NCBI GenBank assembly: GCA_046496945.1 | Contig: JAWOGL010000139.1 | Span: 1-8,472 of the forward strand | DNA from: Desulfonatronovibrio sp046496945 | GTDB taxonomy: Bacteria > Desulfobacterota > Desulfovibrionia > Desulfovibrionales > Desulfonatronovibrionaceae | Length of the DNA: 8,472 nucleotides | Reading direction: 5' to 3' | Shown: positions 6,620 through 8,472 of the stretch, one piece after another | How the letters are laid out: every line of letters starts with the position of its first letter | Position numbering within the stretch: the first letter of the stretch is position 1 | The notes under the pieces: generated by a model | Told to the model about the DNA's origin: nothing | What the model saw: the letters and a program-made list of their open reading frames with translations, nothing else | Database searches by the model: none | Program-made: the position numbers and the translations under genes

Positions 6620-7648
6620 ATGCGAAAGAAAATAATTTTTATTGGCGTGGCCTTACTGATTTTTGTATTTATTGCAGGATTATGGCTGTTTTATTTTTCC
6701 CCGGATCCCAGACAGCCATCTCAAACCGAATCAACTGAGCAAACGCGCGCGGTTGATTTTTCCGCCCGGGTCACAGAACCTTCCCAGGAAGTAACTGATG
6801 CCGGACTTGAAGAACAGGATCCAGCCGGGCCTTTAGAAGACGATGAAGATGAAATCAGGGAATCTTCTCAGGAAATCATCCGGGAAGATTTTATCAATAA
6901 GATGGCTGATATGATCTTTGAAAATTATCTGCCGGCCGGTACTGCAGAGGATACATCCCGGTTTTTGCTCACCTTTAGAAGGGTTAACATGAATTTTGCC
7001 ACAGACCTGTCTGACTTCAGGGTTGAAGATAGCAATCCGCTTCAAGCCAGACAGGAAATTCTGGAGAACCTGCTTCATCCGGTCATAATCAAAAGCGCTG
7101 CCAAATATTACGGTCCCAGGTTAATTGAGCGTATAATCCATGTTGCCCAAAACAGGGAAAAATCCATTTCCACCCCGGACGGCACTGAAAACAGGCTTTT
7201 GACCAATGCTGAAACTTCTGATTTACTCAAACATTTTTCCAGAAGGATGTCCTATCTGGCTTATGTCTTTGAAAAATCAGTTACTGATGACCAGGTGCTT
7301 GATATGGTTAAGAAATATCTGGACACAGTGGATGAACTGCGCGACGTCTATTTTGAATACTGGCAATTGGACGAAGATTCAGATGCCCATGAAAAAGAAA
7401 ATCTTGGCCGGGAAATCAAAACTTTGATCCGGGAGCGCGAAGAGATCAGAAAAAATATTCTCTCAGCAGCAGCTACCCCGAAGATGCGCCAAGCCGGGCA
7501 TGATTATGTATACGAAGCCCAATGGGTCTACAGAAGGGTCCGGGTTGACGGCTTTTCCAAAGATTCAATTCAGGCACTGGCTAATGTAGGCAGGATGGTA
7601 TCCTTCATGGCCCGGGACAGGGCCGAAGAAATACTGGAAAGCAATTAA
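6620..7648 (+). CDS. Membrane-anchored protein of unknown function
   Basis: I do not recognise this 342-aa protein. It opens with two lysines and a hydrophobic helix (about residues 4-27, lacking a clear cleavage site), as in an uncleaved signal anchor that would place the rest in the periplasm. Residues 28-90 are a low-complexity linker rich in Pro, Glu, Asp, Ser and Thr, with an acidic run at 72-79 (LEDDEDEI). From about 90 to the end it is predicted mostly helical and highly charged, including a likely coiled-coil stretch at 255-280 (KENLGREIKTLIREREEIRK). No cysteines, catalytic motif or known domain stands out. GAGGT upstream supports the start. It is bracketed by two direct copies of a MITE-like element and has no gene partner, so context gives no function. 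Confidence 0.8.
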   Translation: MRKKIIFIGVALLIFVFIAGLWLFYFSPDPRQPSQTESTEQTRAVDFSARVTEPSQEVTDAGLEEQDPAGPLEDDEDEIRESSQEIIREDFINKMADMIFENYLPAGTAEDTSRFLLTFRRVNMNFATDLSDFRVEDSNPLQARQEILENLLHPVIIKSAAKYYGPRLIERIIHVAQNREKSISTPDGTENRLLTNAETSDLLKHFSRRMSYLAYVFEKSVTDDQVLDMVKKYLDTVDELRDVYFEYWQLDEDSDAHEKENLGREIKTLIREREEIRKNILSAAATPKMRQAGHDYVYEAQWVYRRVRVDGFSKDSIQALANVGRMVSFMARDRAEEILESN

Positions 7649-7684
7649 CAGCTATCCTCCTGAAGGTCCGTGACAAAAAATAAG

Positions 7685-7858
7685 GTAACTGTTCACCACA
7701 TACGGCATTTGTCCATTTAACCACACTGGATTCCGGCTTTCGCCGGAATGACGGAAAAAGGCAACTGCCAGACTTAACCGTCACCCCGGTCCCGGATCGA
7801 GTCCGGGATGACGGATCCGGGGACCAGGTCTTCTTGTTCGATCTTGCTGAATAGTTAC
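7685..7858 (+). mobile_element. MITE-like element, copy 3 (174 bp)
   Basis: The copy has the same length, orientation and internal hairpins as the one at 6421. The left end is GTAACTGTTCA, with one change from the consensus, and the right end is TGAATAGTTAC. It begins 36 nt after the stop codon of the unknown membrane-anchored protein. Its strong GC hairpins could stop transcription from that gene, as no separate Rho-independent terminator is visible. Confidence 0.85.
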
Positions 7859-7955
7859 AAAACAAGAAACAATGAAATAATTTTACCGTGGCCGCCTGTA
7901 GTGAGTGTCCTCCAGAGATCAGTATCTGCGTCATAGTTAAATATTTTCTCATCCC

Positions 7956-8016
7956 CTGGGAATGCCAAGCCCCAGCTTGACACCTTCCGGCCGAGCTGGG
8001 GCTCGGCCCTCCCCAG
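7956..8016. repeat. Large palindromic hairpin, REP-like
   Basis: The arms 7964-7978 and 7993-8007 pair over 15 positions with one mismatch and one G-T wobble. CTGGG (7956-7960) and CCCAG (8012-8016) extend the stem across a short bulge. Each arm also contains its own small hairpin (AAGC/GCTT and GAGC/GCTC), so the site can form a cruciform. No T-tract follows directly, so it is not a canonical terminator. It resembles dispersed extragenic palindromes, but copy number cannot be judged from one occurrence. Confidence 0.55.
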
Positions 8017-8072
8017 AATATAATACATTAGCAAGTGACCTTTTTTAATAATTATGATTATTTTTGGTTCAT

Positions 8073-8095
8073 CCGGCTAAAGCGTACGTAGCCGG
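8073..8095. other. Hairpin CCGGCTA/TAGCCGG
   Basis: A 7-bp perfect stem (8073-8079 and 8089-8095) closes a 9-nt loop. It is followed a few bases later by GGCTT-T-AAGCC (8101-8111). It forms part of the palindrome-rich, gene-free tail. Confidence 0.45.
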
Positions 8096-8211
8096 GAAAA
8101 GGCTTTAAGCCATGCTGAATGTATAGTTTGGGCCAAGGCATAAGAAATTATTGTCTCTCGCCCGCTCCAGGAGTCGCTTGAGCCGCTAAGTGCGCTGAGA
8201 AGAGAAGCCAT

Positions 8212-8244
8212 TTTTGCATTTCTGCGAAGCGCAGTAATGCAAAA
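8212..8244. other. Strong 14-pair hairpin TTTTGCATT-CTGCG
   Basis: TTTTGCATT (8212-8220) pairs with AATGCAAAA (8236-8244), and CTGCG (8222-8226) with CGCAG (8230-8234). A single T-T mismatch separates the two blocks, and the loop is AAG. The near-perfect symmetry is unlikely to be chance. It could be a repeat core or a bidirectional transcription stop, since the stem itself ends in a T-run on either strand. Confidence 0.55.
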
Positions 8245-8270
8245 GGATCTCGCCCCCCGGGGAGCTTGTT

Positions 8271-8301
8271 ATTCATAGCCACCGGCTCGGCGGATATGAA
8301 T
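8271..8301. other. Imperfect hairpin ATTCATA...TATGAAT
   Basis: ATTCATA (8271-8277) pairs with TATGAAT (8295-8301). Inner blocks CC/GG and CCG/CGG are separated by single mismatches around the loop GCT. It begins only 26 bp after the hairpin at 8212-8244 and has a similar design of stem blocks split by single mismatches. Confidence 0.45.
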
Positions 8302-8338
8302 ATTAGATTTCTTCCTCCTGACTTGCTCTGTGCCTCTA

Positions 8339-8353
8339 AGGCCGCTTCGGCCT
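8339..8353. other. Short GC hairpin AGGCCG/CGGCCT
   Basis: A perfect 6-bp stem closes the loop CTT. It is the last of the chain of palindromes in the right-hand tail and lies within GC-rich sequence bounded by AT-rich stretches. Confidence 0.4.
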
Positions 8354-8406
8354 GGGCGTGAGATATATCTTTTCTTTTTTGTTTCTCGCCCGCGGCCCCT
8401 GCGGGG

Positions 8407-8434
8407 AAATATCAAATTACAAATATCAAATTTC
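8407..8434. repeat. 14-bp tandem duplication
   Basis: AAATATCAAATTAC (8407-8420) is followed at once by AAATATCAAATTTC (8421-8434), differing at one base. Similar AT-rich runs are common in intergenic repeats; no function is suggested. Confidence 0.6.
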
Positions 8435-8472
8435 AAACAATAAGGTGCGCTGTCATTTAGTTTCAACCTCCC

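Larger units (their letters stand above)
7859..8472. other. Gene-free, palindrome-rich tail
   Basis: No open frame here has a ribosome binding site or protein-like composition. The sequence alternates AT-rich stretches with at least five separate hairpins, listed individually. GC-rich pieces such as the run at 8251-8262 look like mosaic extragenic repeats. I see no tRNA, known riboswitch or integrase attachment site. The next gene must lie beyond the right edge. Confidence 0.6.

Noticed and set aside
45..7858. CRISPR-like spacing of repeats
   Set aside because: The repeats are 154-174 bp long, kilobases apart and have inverted ends, which fits transposable elements and not a CRISPR array.
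7605..7952. Open frame of 115 codons on the minus strand
   Set aside because: It overlaps the end of the 6620 gene and reads the reverse of the repeat at 7685-7858; its peptide is repeat-derived and not protein-like.
8040..8150. Possible riboswitch
   Set aside because: Consecutive stems are present, but the conserved cores of the classes I considered (cyclic di-GMP, fluoride, molybdenum cofactor) are not seen, and no gene follows within the window.
8269..8466. Open frame of 65 codons on the minus strand
   Set aside because: It is rich in Arg and Lys, spans two hairpins and a tandem duplication, and lacks a ribosome binding site.

Overview
The window looks like chromosomal DNA of a moderate-GC Gram-negative bacterium. 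A sulfate-reducer-like deltaproteobacterium (Desulfovibrionales or a relative) is my best guess. The basis is a Fis-type sigma-54 activator, a KamA-family radical SAM enzyme, and intergenic repeats of the 'DSGFRRND' type; this is inference, since no rRNA or other marker gene is present.

Four genes, all on the + strand, fill about two thirds of the window: a KamA-family radical SAM/PLP protein (604-1722), an NtrC-type response regulator (2002-3375), a large DEAD/DEAH helicase with a C-terminal DEDD exonuclease domain (3436-6303), and a membrane-anchored protein I do not recognise (6620-7648). The regulator and helicase genes are 60 nt apart and could be co-transcribed. The other two stand alone between repeat-rich gaps. 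No shared pathway is evident. The helicase protein is best read as a one-chain form of the MrfA/MrfB (YprA/YprB) DNA repair pair.

The gaps are unusually structured. A MITE-like element with GTAACTATTCA termini occurs three times in the same orientation (45-198, 6421-6594, 7685-7858). Two of the copies bracket the unknown gene as direct repeats. A second, unrelated element of about 250 bp lies at 1719-1970. It has 19-bp inverted termini starting in TTAA, its left end supplies the stop codon of the KamA-like gene, and it contains heptamer tandem repeats.

The last 0.6 kb (7859-8472) has no credible gene. It is a chain of separate palindromes that could fold into strong hairpins. The first 0.6 kb holds one MITE copy, a 16-bp perfect palindrome, a plausible sigma-70 promoter and a long structured leader before the KamA-like gene.

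No complete transposase, CRISPR array, tRNA or rRNA is visible. The points most worth following are the helicase-exonuclease fusion, the altered substrate pocket of the KamA-like enzyme, and the two families of non-autonomous elements.
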